From Fen-1135 sp963705275 (GTDB lineage: Bacteria > Desulfobacterota > Syntrophia > Syntrophales > UBA2185), in contig OY970063.1 in the NCBI GenBank assembly GCA_963705275.1, positions 496,001 to 560,000 on the forward strand: a stretch of DNA of 64,000 bases, read 5' to 3'. Shown piece after piece: positions 44,831 to 54,137 of this stretch. Made by a program: the position numbers and the translations under genes. Every line of letters starts with the position of its first letter. The first letter of the stretch is position 1. The notes beneath the pieces are model-generated. The model worked only from the letters and a program-made list of their open reading frames with translations. It was not told where the DNA came from and did no database searches.

Positions 44831-46510
44831 CTATCTGAACTGCTCCGGCACCTTATAAAGGCCGCCGGACCATGCCACAAGATCGTCCATGGATCGGGCT
44901 GCAAGAAGAGAAGTGTTCGCCAGAGCTACATCTATCCCCAGGTCCTCCGGCATCTGAACAATCTTACGCCTTCTCAATTCTGCAGTCTCGTCTGCTTTGG
45001 CCGCCTTGCCGAGGTCTGTGTCGCCGGCGACGGCCTTTATGGCAGCCTCTCTCTCCGCGAGTGTCGCGCATTTATGGAGATGCGCGATTCCTTTCTCCGA
45101 GACAATCTGTGTGACTGCGTCACCGTAAATCATGACGGGCGGCACTTTGAGACCGGCCCGCTTCATCAGCTCCCAGGCGTCAAGTTTGTCAACAAAGCAC
45201 TGTATGCCCTTCGGCCCGCGTGTCTCCAGTATCTGGACGACGAGTTTACGGCCCCGGGGCATATCGCCGATAAGTCCTGCACGCATACCACTCTCCTTTC
45301 CCACCTTGACCCATGCCTCGCTGGAATGGCGCCTGCCGGGCGAATCGCAGCCCATATTGGGCGCGCCCCCAAATCCCGCGATGCGGTCGGCAACAGCCGT
45401 GGAGCTGTTTCCATACCGGTCGATCTGGAGAGTAGATCCTACAAAGGCGTCCACGGCATAGTGCCCGACAGCCTGACAGAAGGCCCGGTTCGACCGGAGA
45501 TTACCATCCGGTCCCACGAAAAAGACGTCCGACCGGGATGAGACGTAATCCTCCGTTCCCACCTCAGAACCAAAGGAATGGATTGATTCCACAAAACCTG
45601 CCTCAATCGCAGGAATCATCGTAGGATGTGGATTAAGTGCCCAGTGGGTGCATATCTTGCCCTTCAGGCCGAGCTTGGCGGCATAGGTGGGAAGTAACAG
45701 CTCGATAGCCGCGGTGGCAAAGCCGATCCCGTGGTTGAGGGAGCGCAGTCCGTATTCCGCATAGATCCCCTTGATCACCATCATCGCCGTGAGGACATGC
45801 ACGTCCCTGATCTGGGCCGGGTTACGGGTGAAGAGGGGCTCGACATAGCACGGCTTTCCCGTAGGGACAACGAAATCTACCCATCCGCCGGGAATGTCGA
45901 TCCGTGGCAACTTACTTGTAACTTTCTCCACCTGCGCCACAACTATGCCCTGTTTGAACCGCGTGGCCTCCACGATGGCCGGCGTATCCTCCGTGTTGGG
46001 GCCTGTGTAGAGGTTGCCGTTCTTGTCCGCCATGACACCGACTACTAGGGAGACTTGCGGCGTAAGGTCGAGGAAGTACCGAGCGAAAAGTTCGAGGTAG
46101 GTATGAATCTCCCCGATCTGCATCTTCGCTTCATTCACGAGCTTTGTTACCTGCACAGCCTGGGGACCGGAGAACGAAAAATCGACTTTCTTGGCGATCC
46201 CCCGGACGAATAACTCGCAGTGGGCGGGAAGCGCTATGACGGACTGCACCATGTGAAGCCCGTTGACCTTCGCAGGATTGACCTTGCAGAGACAGTCGGC
46301 CAGAAACTCGGCCTGCTTCTGATTGTTTCCCTCCAGGGCCACACGGTCTCCGGGACGGATAATCGTCTCCAGAAGGGCAACGGCGCGGGAAGGCTCTATA
46401 ATCTTGCCTTTCCCCCCTTCCGTCAAAGCCTTCGCCCTGGCCATCCGCGTCTTGTACTCCTTCTTGCGGGATTCCCAGTCTTCTCTCGCGTGTATAACCT
46501 GTGCTCCCAT
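44831..46510 (-). CDS. mdcA: Malonate decarboxylase alpha subunit-like acyl transferase (MdcA family)
   Basis: MdcA is a CoA-transferase-fold enzyme that swaps malonate for acetate on the acyl carrier protein of malonate decarboxylase. The 559-residue product is of normal length; the start at 46510 follows GGAGGTG. Family stretches include RPGDRVALEGNNQKQAEFLAD, GPNTEDTPAIVEATRFK, IDIPGGWVDFVVP, GFGGAPNMGCDSPGRRHSS and the final PEDLGIDVALANTSLLAARSMDDLVAWSGGLYKVPEQFR region. The genes for the other subunits (MdcB-E) are not here. It follows a sodium symporter gene by 80 bp, so it may be an acyl-CoA transferase for an imported acid. Confidence 0.82.
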   Translation of the reverse strand: MGAQVIHAREDWESRKKEYKTRMARAKALTEGGKGKIIEPSRAVALLETIIRPGDRVALEGNNQKQAEFLADCLCKVNPAKVNGLHMVQSVIALPAHCELFVRGIAKKVDFSFSGPQAVQVTKLVNEAKMQIGEIHTYLELFARYFLDLTPQVSLVVGVMADKNGNLYTGPNTEDTPAIVEATRFKQGIVVAQVEKVTSKLPRIDIPGGWVDFVVPTGKPCYVEPLFTRNPAQIRDVHVLTAMMVIKGIYAEYGLRSLNHGIGFATAAIELLLPTYAAKLGLKGKICTHWALNPHPTMIPAIEAGFVESIHSFGSEVGTEDYVSSRSDVFFVGPDGNLRSNRAFCQAVGHYAVDAFVGSTLQIDRYGNSSTAVADRIAGFGGAPNMGCDSPGRRHSSEAWVKVGKESGMRAGLIGDMPRGRKLVVQILETRGPKGIQCFVDKLDAWELMKRAGLKVPPVMIYGDAVTQIVSEKGIAHLHKCATLAEREAAIKAVAGDTDLGKAAKADETAELRRRKIVQMPEDLGIDVALANTSLLAARSMDDLVAWSGGLYKVPEQFR

Positions 46511-46589
46511 AGATTCACCTCCGGGGATATGAAAAAAATGGTGCCCCGCTCTCAATGTGCGGGACACCATTCTCATTAACAACACATGA

Positions 46590-48120
46590 CTAGCTCGTCT
46601 TTGTGTGGAAGACGTGATCGAGATGTTCCTTGTCGGGCATATCGCTTGCCGTAAACTTGCAGATGATCAAATAGGCGATGAGCGATACGATGAAGCCCGG
46701 TATGATTTCATGGATGTCCTTCACGCCGGGGAGATAAAAACGCAGACCGAAGCGCCAGATCACGGTCGTAGCGATACCGATGATCATCGAATAAAAGGCG
46801 CCCTTCCCTGTTCCCCACCGCAGGAAGAGACCGCCGAATACGGCCGGGAAGAAGCCCGCCGTAAACACGGCCCCGGAAAAGGCCGTCAGTTCCACGATAC
46901 CGGCAGGCGGGTAAAGCGTCAGAACAAAGACGATACCGCTGTAGATCCACATTAACAACTTCGTGTATCTCACCTGCGCCTTCGGCTCCAGAGGCTTTAC
47001 AACTTTCCATATGTCGCCGACGAAGGCCGTCCCGACAATGATCGATACTGCTGCGTAAGAGGACATGCCCGCCGCGAAGAGGCCGGCCATGACAATTCCT
47101 GTTACCCAGGGACTCCCGAATTTCGCCAGCATGAATCCGACAACTTCGTCCGTATGCTTGATAAGATAAGAAGCTTCCTGATCCGTAACCATACCATGGA
47201 CGAGGGCGCCGACTGCGAAGACACATGCGAGTGAAATGCCCAGGAAGATCGGGGTCGCGATCATCGCGAACTTCATGCTTTTCGCGTTGTCGATGGAGTA
47301 AAACCGGATCAGGCAGCGCGGTTCGGCAATCTGCTTCATCCCGACGGCAAGGCCGATGCTCGTGATGTACGCGAAATGAGACCAGCGTGCAGAAGGTCAT
47401 GAGGCCGTTACCTATAGGCTGGCCCTTCGCCGTAAGATGCGCCGTGTTGGCAACGCTGGCCATCAGAGGCTCCCAGCCGCCCACATACATGGCGGGAATC
47501 ATGACCATGAGGATGGCCACAAAGAACATGATGAGACCCTGCACGGCATCCGTCCAGAGGACACTGTACATGCCGCCCATGACTGAATAGAGGGTCGTAA
47601 TAAAAATGATTAGAAATGCGCCCCAGACATACGGCATGCCGAGAGTTGATTTCAACAAATGCGCACAGCCCTTGGCAATCGCCGTCATGTACCAGAGGGT
47701 GGCGAAGAGGATGATGACGGCGGAAAATATTCTGATGGCCTTGGAATATGTGCTCTTGTAGCGGAAGTCAAAATAATCGGGGATTGTGACGGAACTCAGC
47801 TTGGCTGTCTGTACCCTCATCCTCGGACCCAGGAGGAGCCAGGAGATCATGCAGAAAACCACCCAGTAAAAACCGACCCAAGCCCAGGAGAGGCCAGCCT
47901 GAAAAGAGAACCCCGCCTGCCCGATGTACGTATTCGTGCTGATGAATGTAGAAAAAAAGGCAAGGGAAATGGCCCAGCCGGGTATCTCCCTCTTGGCGAC
48001 ATAAAAGGCATCGACTCCTTCGGCGGCCCTCTTCTTGAACCACTGCCCAATGCCCAAACAGAACGCGGTATAAACAATCATGATGACTATTATGGCCCAA
48101 TGTTTCGCTAAGTATTCCAT
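46590..48120 (-). pseudogene. Sodium:solute symporter (SSS family), one frameshift
   Basis: Na+-coupled carrier with about 13 transmembrane helices. The first 260 codons from the ATG at 48120 (GGAG upstream) are intact, with EGVDAFYVAKREIPGWAISLAFFSTFISTNTYIGQAGFSF. At 47374-47376 an extra T (TTTC where TTC is expected) shifts the frame; the rest continues in another frame as SFAYITSIGLAVGMKQIAEPR through to GKGAFYSMIIGI and the end at 46590. Joined length, about 510 residues, is normal. A one-base homopolymer error is as likely as true inactivation. It lies between its small accessory gene and the MdcA-like gene, pointing to a carboxylate substrate. Confidence 0.88.
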
Positions 48121-48206
48121 ATGGCTGTTCTCCTTTTAGATAAAGACGAATGCAGGTATAAACGACCCTTGTGGAACAGGCAGCCGCGATTTCCTAAAAT
48201 TGCGGT

Positions 48207-48350
48207 TCAGCCCACACTGCATGAGCCTCCCTTTTCGTCATCACCCTCTTCTTCGCCGTGAATCACTACCTTCATTCGCGAAACAATGATCGCATTGATG
48301 ACGGCCAGAAGGATGATCCCCCAGTAAGCCATTCCCGTCAAAAAATCCAT
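48207..48350 (-). CDS. Symporter small accessory protein, 47 residues
   Basis: A short gene with AAGGAGGTG seven bases before its ATG at 48350. It encodes MDFLTGMAYWGIILLAVINA, then IIVSRMKVVIH and an acidic tail (GEEEGDDEK) ending GGSCSVG. One transmembrane helix with a short charged tail is the layout of the small accessory proteins that precede SSS-family symporter genes, which is exactly its place here: it ends 87 bp before the symporter start. It is intact although the symporter has a frameshift. Confidence 0.75.
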   Translation of the reverse strand: MDFLTGMAYWGIILLAVINAIIVSRMKVVIHGEEEGDDEKGGSCSVG

Positions 48351-48432
48351 AACCGCACCTCCTTAGCAAGATTGACCATGATCCTATAATGCTTCAATTC
48401 CTCGACGTCTGCTTCTACCTCTCTTCCGATCT

Positions 48433-49000
48433 CTATTCCCGCCCATACACGCCCATCAATGCACCTTCTGCCAGGATGTGGCCTCTCATGGCCTCAACGA
48501 GCTCCTCCTTTTTTGCGCCCTCCTTCAGATTCGTCAGGCTATCCAGGGCATAAACCCTGAAGAAGAAGCGATGCTCGCCTGCCGGCAAACAGGGACCAAA
48601 ATAGCCCTACCTGATCGAAGTCGTTCTTGCCCTGCCTGGCGCCGAAATCGAGCTGCCCCGTTTTGGCAACGGCCTGGGTAAGACTTGTCATATCTGCGGG
48701 AATATCATAGATCAGCCACTGCACCCAGTTGCCTGTCGGGGCATCCGGTGTTTCACAAATGACGGCGAAGGACTTTGTGCCTGCCGGGGCATTTTTCCAC
48801 TCTAAGGGAGGCGATATGTCCACATCGTCGCAGGTATACTTATCTGACATCGACTTCGCGTGACCGAAGCCCGTGCTCGTCACCTCCAATATAGCACCTT
48901 TCTTAGCATCTCCGCCGGACCTTGAGCAGGAGGCGATTATCACAAGACTTAACATCATCACAATCATCACATAGAAAACGAAGGGTTTCTTGAAATGCAT
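48433..49000 (-). pseudogene. PEBP/YbhB-family (Raf kinase inhibitor-like) lipoprotein, one frameshift
   Basis: Phosphatidylethanolamine-binding-protein fold, function in bacteria unclear. The start at 49000 opens a lipoprotein signal with lipobox IIASC. FGHAKSMSDKYTCDDVDISPPLEW and SFAVICETPDAPTGNWVQWLIYDIP are typical. At 48605-48607 one extra G shifts the frame; in the correct frame the protein continues GYFGPCLPAGEHRFFFRVYALD and ends MGVYGRE before the stop at 48433. Length is normal after repair. This may be a sequencing error in GGG. Confidence 0.88.
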
Positions 49001-49592
49001 CTGTCACTTACCTGCCTTTATTGTTTTTGTATTAGTGTTGAGATATATGCTGATCCGACCCGGAACGATCATTGCCCTGACAGCACCTGCCTTCGTGCTG
49101 CAGCGGCTTTCCATCGACAATCACTTATGACCACCCCGTCTTTCCGACAGCGAATGAGAGGATATCTTTTTTCACGTACACGGTGAGTTTTTCTTATATA
49201 CCAACATTTGTAATCTGAATCAAGTGTGAAACAGGGGCTTAAATCAACATGTGTACACGATGGAACAGCGTGCCACATTTCCTGTCAGCAGGCCTAATGA
49301 GATGTATGCTCCCATGCCGACTTCTTAAATATTTCCGCAGGTAATCTTCGGTGCCTCCTGATGGTCAGATTGACGGCAGGCAGGTAAACTAGGTCATCTC
49401 TGTGGATAGGAGAATGGAATAAGAGATTTCCAGCGCGCGCAGATACTGTATGCCGCCATCCCTGCTCCCGCATATGCTATTTCCGCGAAATGGTAGTTTT
49501 GTACCAGTGTACTAACAGTATTTTTCTACTATTGCATTTATGGCAATAGCCTATTATCAAAGAGTAAAATTACCGTGAATGCAGGAGAAAAA
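49001..49592. other. Intergenic region with a hairpin before the PilZ gene
   Basis: About 590 bp without a recognised gene. Near its right end CTATTGC (49529-49535) and GCAATAG (49543-49549) form a perfect 7-bp dyad with a 7-nt loop, about 45 nt before the PilZ start; it may be an operator or leader hairpin. Confidence 0.45.
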
Positions 49593-50075
49593 GTGACAGA
49601 CAATACAATCAAGAGATTGTACGCAGATGATGCCCATATGGTGACATATCTTTGTCCGAAGTGCGGTGAATCTCGGAAGCAGTCCGTGGACAAGTGTAAG
49701 AATGTCGTAGGTTTGATAAAAATGAGTTGTATTTGTGGATATGTATCCGAGATAAAGATTGAATTCAGAAAATTCTTCAGAAAAGATACAGAACTTGAAG
49801 GTTTTTACTACAAGAGCATTCCTGAGGGTCATTGGGGGAAGATGATCGTAAGAAATCTGTCTGTTGCGGGGTGCGGGTTTGAAATGATTAGAAAGGATCC
49901 CCTAGCGGAAGGAGAAGAAATAAAGCTCCAATTCACATTGGATGAACCGAAAAAATCCATTATCAGAAAAAAGGCCGTTGTCTCTGAAGTCCAAGGAAGT
50001 CATGTCGGCTGTAGGTTTTGCGATCCTCCGGGTCATATCGATTCAGAACTCGGCTTCTATCTAAGAAGATCCTGA
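49593..50075 (+). CDS. PilZ-domain protein with N-terminal zinc-ribbon-like Cys pairs
   Basis: Likely c-di-GMP-responsive protein. The GTG at 49593 follows AGGAG at 5-nt spacing and is preferred to an ATG 18 bases upstream that has no ribosome site. The 160-residue product begins with YLCPKCGESRKQS ... MSCICGY, a four-Cys zinc-ribbon-like unit, followed by a PilZ domain: the conserved NLSVAGCGFEM (D/N-x-S-x-x-G) and VGCRF are present. The usual upstream RxxxR is not plain (REF/RKFFRK candidates), so c-di-GMP binding is uncertain. Confidence 0.75.
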   Translation: MTDNTIKRLYADDAHMVTYLCPKCGESRKQSVDKCKNVVGLIKMSCICGYVSEIKIEFRKFFRKDTELEGFYYKSIPEGHWGKMIVRNLSVAGCGFEMIRKDPLAEGEEIKLQFTLDEPKKSIIRKKAVVSEVQGSHVGCRFCDPPGHIDSELGFYLRRS

Positions 50076-50377
50076 TCAGCATCGTCCATCAAATCGCCTG
50101 GACGCCTTTCCTCTGATCTGTTCTGTTATTTGATCACAAATGAAAACGGATCTCGAATATCACTTCTTGCACGGTACCGCCTCGTTATCCCCGGTAAGCT
50201 GAAGGGTTGAGATGAAGCAACTGTCAGCAGAAAAGACGAGGCCCGAGCTATGCCGAAGCCTAACCCAGGCCTCTGAAGCGTTTCCAAACGTGTGCAATCT
50301 TGGAGGTAGCAACGTAGGAGGCTTCCTTGTGACTGTAACATATTGAACGCCAATGTCAACAAGACTGTTCGAAAATT

Positions 50378-50395
50378 CATCGTAATTTGACGATG
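50378..50395. promoter_or_regulatory. Dyad CATCGT-N6-ACGATG upstream of marR
   Basis: A perfect 6-bp inverted repeat with 6-nt spacer, 23 bp upstream of the marR -35 box. It could be a second regulator site or an activator site. No other support. Confidence 0.4.
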
Positions 50396-50417
50396 CAATA
50401 TTTCAACCACAAAAATC

Positions 50418-50446
50418 TTGACAATAGTTTGATATAAAACTATATT
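50418..50446 (+). promoter_or_regulatory. marR promoter with MarR-type operator between -35 and -10
   Basis: TTGACA (50418-50423), 17-bp spacer, TATATT (50441-50446): a near-consensus sigma-70 promoter. The spacer region holds the perfect dyad ATAGTTT-GATATA-AAACTAT (50424-50443), the length and AT-rich style of MarR-family operators. The marR start is at 50453, only 7 bp after the -10 box, so the transcript would be leaderless or nearly so. The position predicts autorepression of marR and the crotonase gene. Confidence 0.7.
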
Positions 50447-50452
50447 TGCTCC

Positions 50453-50875
50453 ATGAAAAAAGATCACATCATATTCTTGATCGGACGCATCCAGTATAAG
50501 GCAAATCGCTTTCTTTCCCATGAAATGAAGGCCCATAATATCAAGGGATTGGCGCCATCCCACGGCGAGATACTGGGTTCTCTTATGGCGAGGGGGCCCT
50601 TGCCCATGTCGGAAATCGGAAGAATTATCGGCAAGGACAAGTCCACGATCACAGCCCTGGTAAACAAATTGATTAAACAGGGTTATGTAGAAAAAAAGAC
50701 CGAACCTGCCGACAGTCGTATCAGTCTTATCGCCTTAACCGGGAGGGGCATGGCTCTGAAACCCCACTTCCAACTCATTGCCCAGAAATTGAGGACTCAG
50801 TCATATCAGGGCGTCACCGACGATGAAAGGGAAACTTTGGTTAATCTGCTCACTAAGCTCAATGCGAACCTGTGA
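50453..50875 (+). CDS. MarR-family transcriptional regulator
   Basis: A 140-residue winged-helix regulator: SHGEILGSLMARGPLPMSEIGRIIGKDKSTITALVNKLIKQGYVEKKTEPADSR is the classic MarR helix-turn-helix and wing (residues about 35-90, wing Asp-Ser-Arg). It lies 82 bp before the crotonase gene and probably controls both. Ligand unknown; the neighbour suggests an acyl-CoA or aromatic acid. Confidence 0.92.
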   Translation: MKKDHIIFLIGRIQYKANRFLSHEMKAHNIKGLAPSHGEILGSLMARGPLPMSEIGRIIGKDKSTITALVNKLIKQGYVEKKTEPADSRISLIALTGRGMALKPHFQLIAQKLRTQSYQGVTDDERETLVNLLTKLNANL

Positions 50876-50957
50876 TTTTTTCGCAGATGAATTTGGATGT
50901 CAAACTATCAACAATCCGGATTAAATATCTAAAATATCAGCAAGGAGGAAGAAGCAT

Positions 50958-51743
50958 ATGCAGTACGAAAATATTATTTTTCAAAAGGCCAATCAGGTAG
51001 CTGTCATCAAATTTAACAGGCCCAAAGCATTTAACGCGGTTAATGTCGGTCTCTTTACGGATATCATCAAGGCACTGGAAGTTTGCGCAGACGACAGGGA
51101 TGTGAAGGTGATAGTGCTAACCGGGGAAGGCAAGGCGTTCTGCGCGGGAGGCGATGTGGCGCTCTTTGAAAGCTCCCCTGATGTAAGCGATACACTGCGG
51201 CAACTGACAAAGTTCCTGCATTTTACGATCGTCAGCATCCGCCGTACATCAAAGCCCATACTCGCCATGATCAACGGGACGGCTGCCGGCGCGGGAGTGA
51301 GCATTGCTGCCGCGTGCGATCTCAGGATTTGTGCATCATCTGTAAAGTTCAGGCAGGCCTATACAGCTATCGGTCTGATTCCTGACGGCGCCTGGACTCT
51401 CATGGTTCCATTACTGATCGGATTTGGCAAGGCTTCCGAGCTTGTTTATATGGATCCTGTCTTCGATGCCAGGGAGGCCCTCCAGATGGGGCTCGTCAAT
51501 AAAGTGGTGGATGACAGCGAGCTTGAGAAAACCACCATGGACATTGCGCTGAAACTCGCTTCAGGCCCGACAATATCTTATTCCATCGTGAAGGAAAATT
51601 TTAATAATGCCTTCTTCGGTCTGCTGGAGCGGCAGCTCGAACTGGAGCGGCGGGGGATGATCTGGGTAGGGAAAACGGCCGACGCGAAGGAAGGGATCTC
51701 CTCTTTTATAGGAAAGAGAAAACCCAACTTTAAGGGGCAGTAG
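50958..51743 (+). CDS. Enoyl-CoA hydratase/isomerase family protein (PaaG-like active site)
   Basis: Crotonase-fold enzyme of 261 residues with the oxyanion segments AFCAGGDVAL (60-69) and NGTAAGAGVSIAAACDLRI. The two Glu of classical hydratases are replaced (Ser115 and Ala134), while Asp143 stands in GLIPDGAW, the place of the catalytic Asp of PaaG-type isomerases. A double-bond isomerase or related reaction is thus more likely than hydration. AAGGAGGAAG precedes the start. It is co-regulated with marR upstream; no other beta-oxidation gene is near. Confidence 0.88.
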   Translation: MQYENIIFQKANQVAVIKFNRPKAFNAVNVGLFTDIIKALEVCADDRDVKVIVLTGEGKAFCAGGDVALFESSPDVSDTLRQLTKFLHFTIVSIRRTSKPILAMINGTAAGAGVSIAAACDLRICASSVKFRQAYTAIGLIPDGAWTLMVPLLIGFGKASELVYMDPVFDAREALQMGLVNKVVDDSELEKTTMDIALKLASGPTISYSIVKENFNNAFFGLLERQLELERRGMIWVGKTADAKEGISSFIGKRKPNFKGQ

Positions 51744-51769
51744 ATCCACCAAAGAGCTCATGCTTCTTA

Positions 51770-51809
51770 AAGCCGGCAATAATTTTGCGATCGCTTTTTT
51801 TGCCGGCTT
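51770..51809 (+). terminator. Hairpin after the crotonase gene
   Basis: A perfect 10-bp stem AAGCCGGCAA / TTGCCGGCTT (51770-51779 with 51800-51809, 20-nt loop that includes T7). It starts 27 nt after the crotonase stop. No T tract follows, so it may work as a bidirectional or Rho-type stop. Confidence 0.45.
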
Positions 51810-51832
51810 CTATCTCTTTCAAAATGTTGAAT

Positions 51833-51868
51833 TCCGCAGCGAGCTCATTGCCCGCAGCTTGCTGCGGA
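51833..51868. repeat. REP-like inverted repeat
   Basis: TCCGCAGC (51833-51840) and GCTGCGGA (51861-51868) enclose 20 nt that contain another GCAGCTTGC dyad. GC-rich palindromes of this kind in an AT-rich gap are REP-like. No coding frame here is convincing. Confidence 0.4.
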
Positions 51869-52114
51869 GAACTTCAATGCATAAAATGGTGAACTTATCT
51901 GGGCAGGTGATCTTGAAAATTTTCGATGGTACTTCCACTCTTCCCTTACTATTGTATTCAATATTGACTGTCATCAGCAAAGAACAGGATTATGAGATAC
52001 GAATTTTCTCTTGGTGAAGATAAACTCTTGAGTTAATTGTTAATTCTGTTATAATGAAAAATATAAAAATCCCTCCTTCTTAATGTTTCACCCATAATGA
52101 GAGGCGGATATGGG

Positions 52115-53861
52115 ATGAAAACGAAATCCAGAACAAAGCAAGCGGATAAGAAAGGCAAGAAACGTGCGGGAGCGCCTCCCTGGAGTGAAGCAGTATTCCG
52201 GGAGTTGGCAGACAGTATCATTGACGGTGTCTACTGCATCAACACTGACGGATTTTTTGCCTTTGTAAATAGAGCAATCATAGAACGATCCGGCATTTCT
52301 CCTGATAAATTTTATGCATCTCACTTCCTCGATATAGTTCATCTCGATTACCGTGATCTAGCCGCCCGGAATTTCCAAAAAGTTATGAGTGGGGAAAGCG
52401 GTATGCCGTATGAGCTGAGATATGAAGGTGCCGATAGACAGGAAAGGATCGTGGAAGTAAATTCAAAGCCGATCCGCAGTGACGGGAAGATCGTCGGCTT
52501 ATTGGGCGTTTCACGAAATGTCACAGAACGGAAGCAGGCAGAAGAAGCTTTCCGGGAAAGTGAGGAGAGATTTCGTCTCGCGGCGGAATCCACAGCGGAC
52601 CTCATTTGGGAATGGGATATCAGGACAGGTGATCTGGCATGGTTCGGTCCTATAGATAAGTCGTTGGGTTATGAGGCCGGTGAGTTTCCAAGGACGATAG
52701 GCGCTTGGGAAAGTATTATCCATCCTGATGACCATACTCCTGTCATGGCCGCACTGGATCGCCACCTGAAAGATCGTAAACCCTATAATAAAGAATACCG
52801 TGTGCTGAAGAAGGACGGGGAAGTGATTTACTGGGCGGATCGTGGTTGTGCCGTGTGGAATCAGGAAGATAAACCCTACAAAATGGTCGGTGCCGTGACG
52901 GATATTACCGACCGGAGATACATGGAAGATGTGCTGAGGAAGTCAGAAGAAAAATACCGTGCTCTTCTGGAAAATGCGAGTGATGCCATATTACTCGCCG
53001 ATACGCAGGGAAACATCGTAGAGGCAAACAGGAAAGCTGAAGATCTGTGGGGATACGCAAAAGAAGATCTCTTGCAAATGCATTATATTCAGCTCCACCC
53101 GATGCCGGAAATGGAAAGAACGATCGCCGCCTTCAAGAAAATTGTCGAGAAAAACACCGGGCATTTGAGTAACGCCTTCATCCAGAGGAAAGATGGCGAC
53201 ATAATACCTGTCGATATTACGGGAAGCGTCATAGAAGACGCCGGCAGAAAAATCATTCAGGGATCTTTTAGAGATATTTCCGGGCATAAACAGGAAAGGG
53301 ATGAGCTGGAGAAACTTGTAAATGAGAGAACGGCGGAACTCTCCCGAAATAATGAGCAACTGAAATTGGAAATCAAAGAGCGGAAAAGAGCCGAAGGCGT
53401 AATGAAGAAAAAATCAAGAGAGCTGAAGCATCATGCAGACAAGCTAAGAGAAATGAACGCCGCCTTAAAAGTGCTCTTGAAACAGCGGGAAGACGACAAG
53501 AATGATTTAGAAGATAAAGTGACATCAAACGTGAAGGAACTTCTTCTCCCTTATATCGAAGAGATGAAAAATAGGAAGATCGATCCAAAGGGCAAGGTCT
53601 TCCTGAGCATCTTGGAGACAAACCTGCAAAACATCATTTCACCTTTCACGCAGAAAGCTATCCTCGAAATACGTCGGCCTGACTCCCCGGGAGGTGCAGG
53701 TGGCCGATCTCATCCGTCAGGGAAGATCCACAAAGGAGATCGCGAGATTCATGGGCATATCGACAAGCGCTATAAGCCTTCATCGCTATCATATCAGGGA
53801 GAAACTGGGACTTATCGAGCGGAAGATCAATCTAAGAACCCATCTACAGAGCCTCTCATAA
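52115..53861 (+). pseudogene. Multi-PAS sensor-regulator with C-terminal LuxR HTH, one frameshift
   Basis: Soluble one-component type regulator. Three PAS/PAC modules follow one another (about residues 25-135, 150-270, 275-395 counted from 52115; PAC ends VSRNVTERK, AVTDITDRR, SFRDISGHK), then a coiled coil and the segment LETNLQNIISPFT. Here one extra C (near 53651) shifts the frame: in the other frame the protein goes on KLSSKYVGLTPREVQVADLI, RQGRSTKEIARFMGISTSAI and RTHLQSLS before TAA at 53859, a full LuxR-type helix-turn-helix. Unrepaired, the DNA-binding domain is lost. Met7 (52115) has GAGG upstream and is chosen over 52097. Sequencing error is possible. Confidence 0.88.
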
Positions 53862-54137
53862 TAGTAATTTTATATTACTGATCATCTATCAATAATCTAA
53901 TAACTTATTTCCCTCCCTCATATAGCCTCAAAATACAAAAATTGTTAAGAAGAGATACGCGTTTTCGGCAAAATATAGTCAAATAATTTCTTGATGAATT
54001 TCCTTTCGAAGGCTGTCTGTCATAACCGATTGCCTATATCCATCAGCATCTAGAATTAACAAGTTTATTCGTGTCCCTAGTTGGCGTTGTTCCACGACGT
54101 ATCGACAATAAATAGTGAAGCATAAAGGAATTGGGGT

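Noticed and set aside
44831..46585. Long plus-strand frames opposite the MdcA-like gene (up to 155 codons)
   Set aside because: GC-rich antisense shadows; no family match and no start signals.
51760..52017. 85-codon plus frame after the crotonase gene
   Set aside because: It spans two inverted repeats and has no family features; treated as REP-like intergenic sequence.
53640..53861. Programmed frameshifting to reach the LuxR domain
   Set aside because: No slippery heptamer or downstream pseudoknot was seen at the junction; a one-base insertion is simpler.
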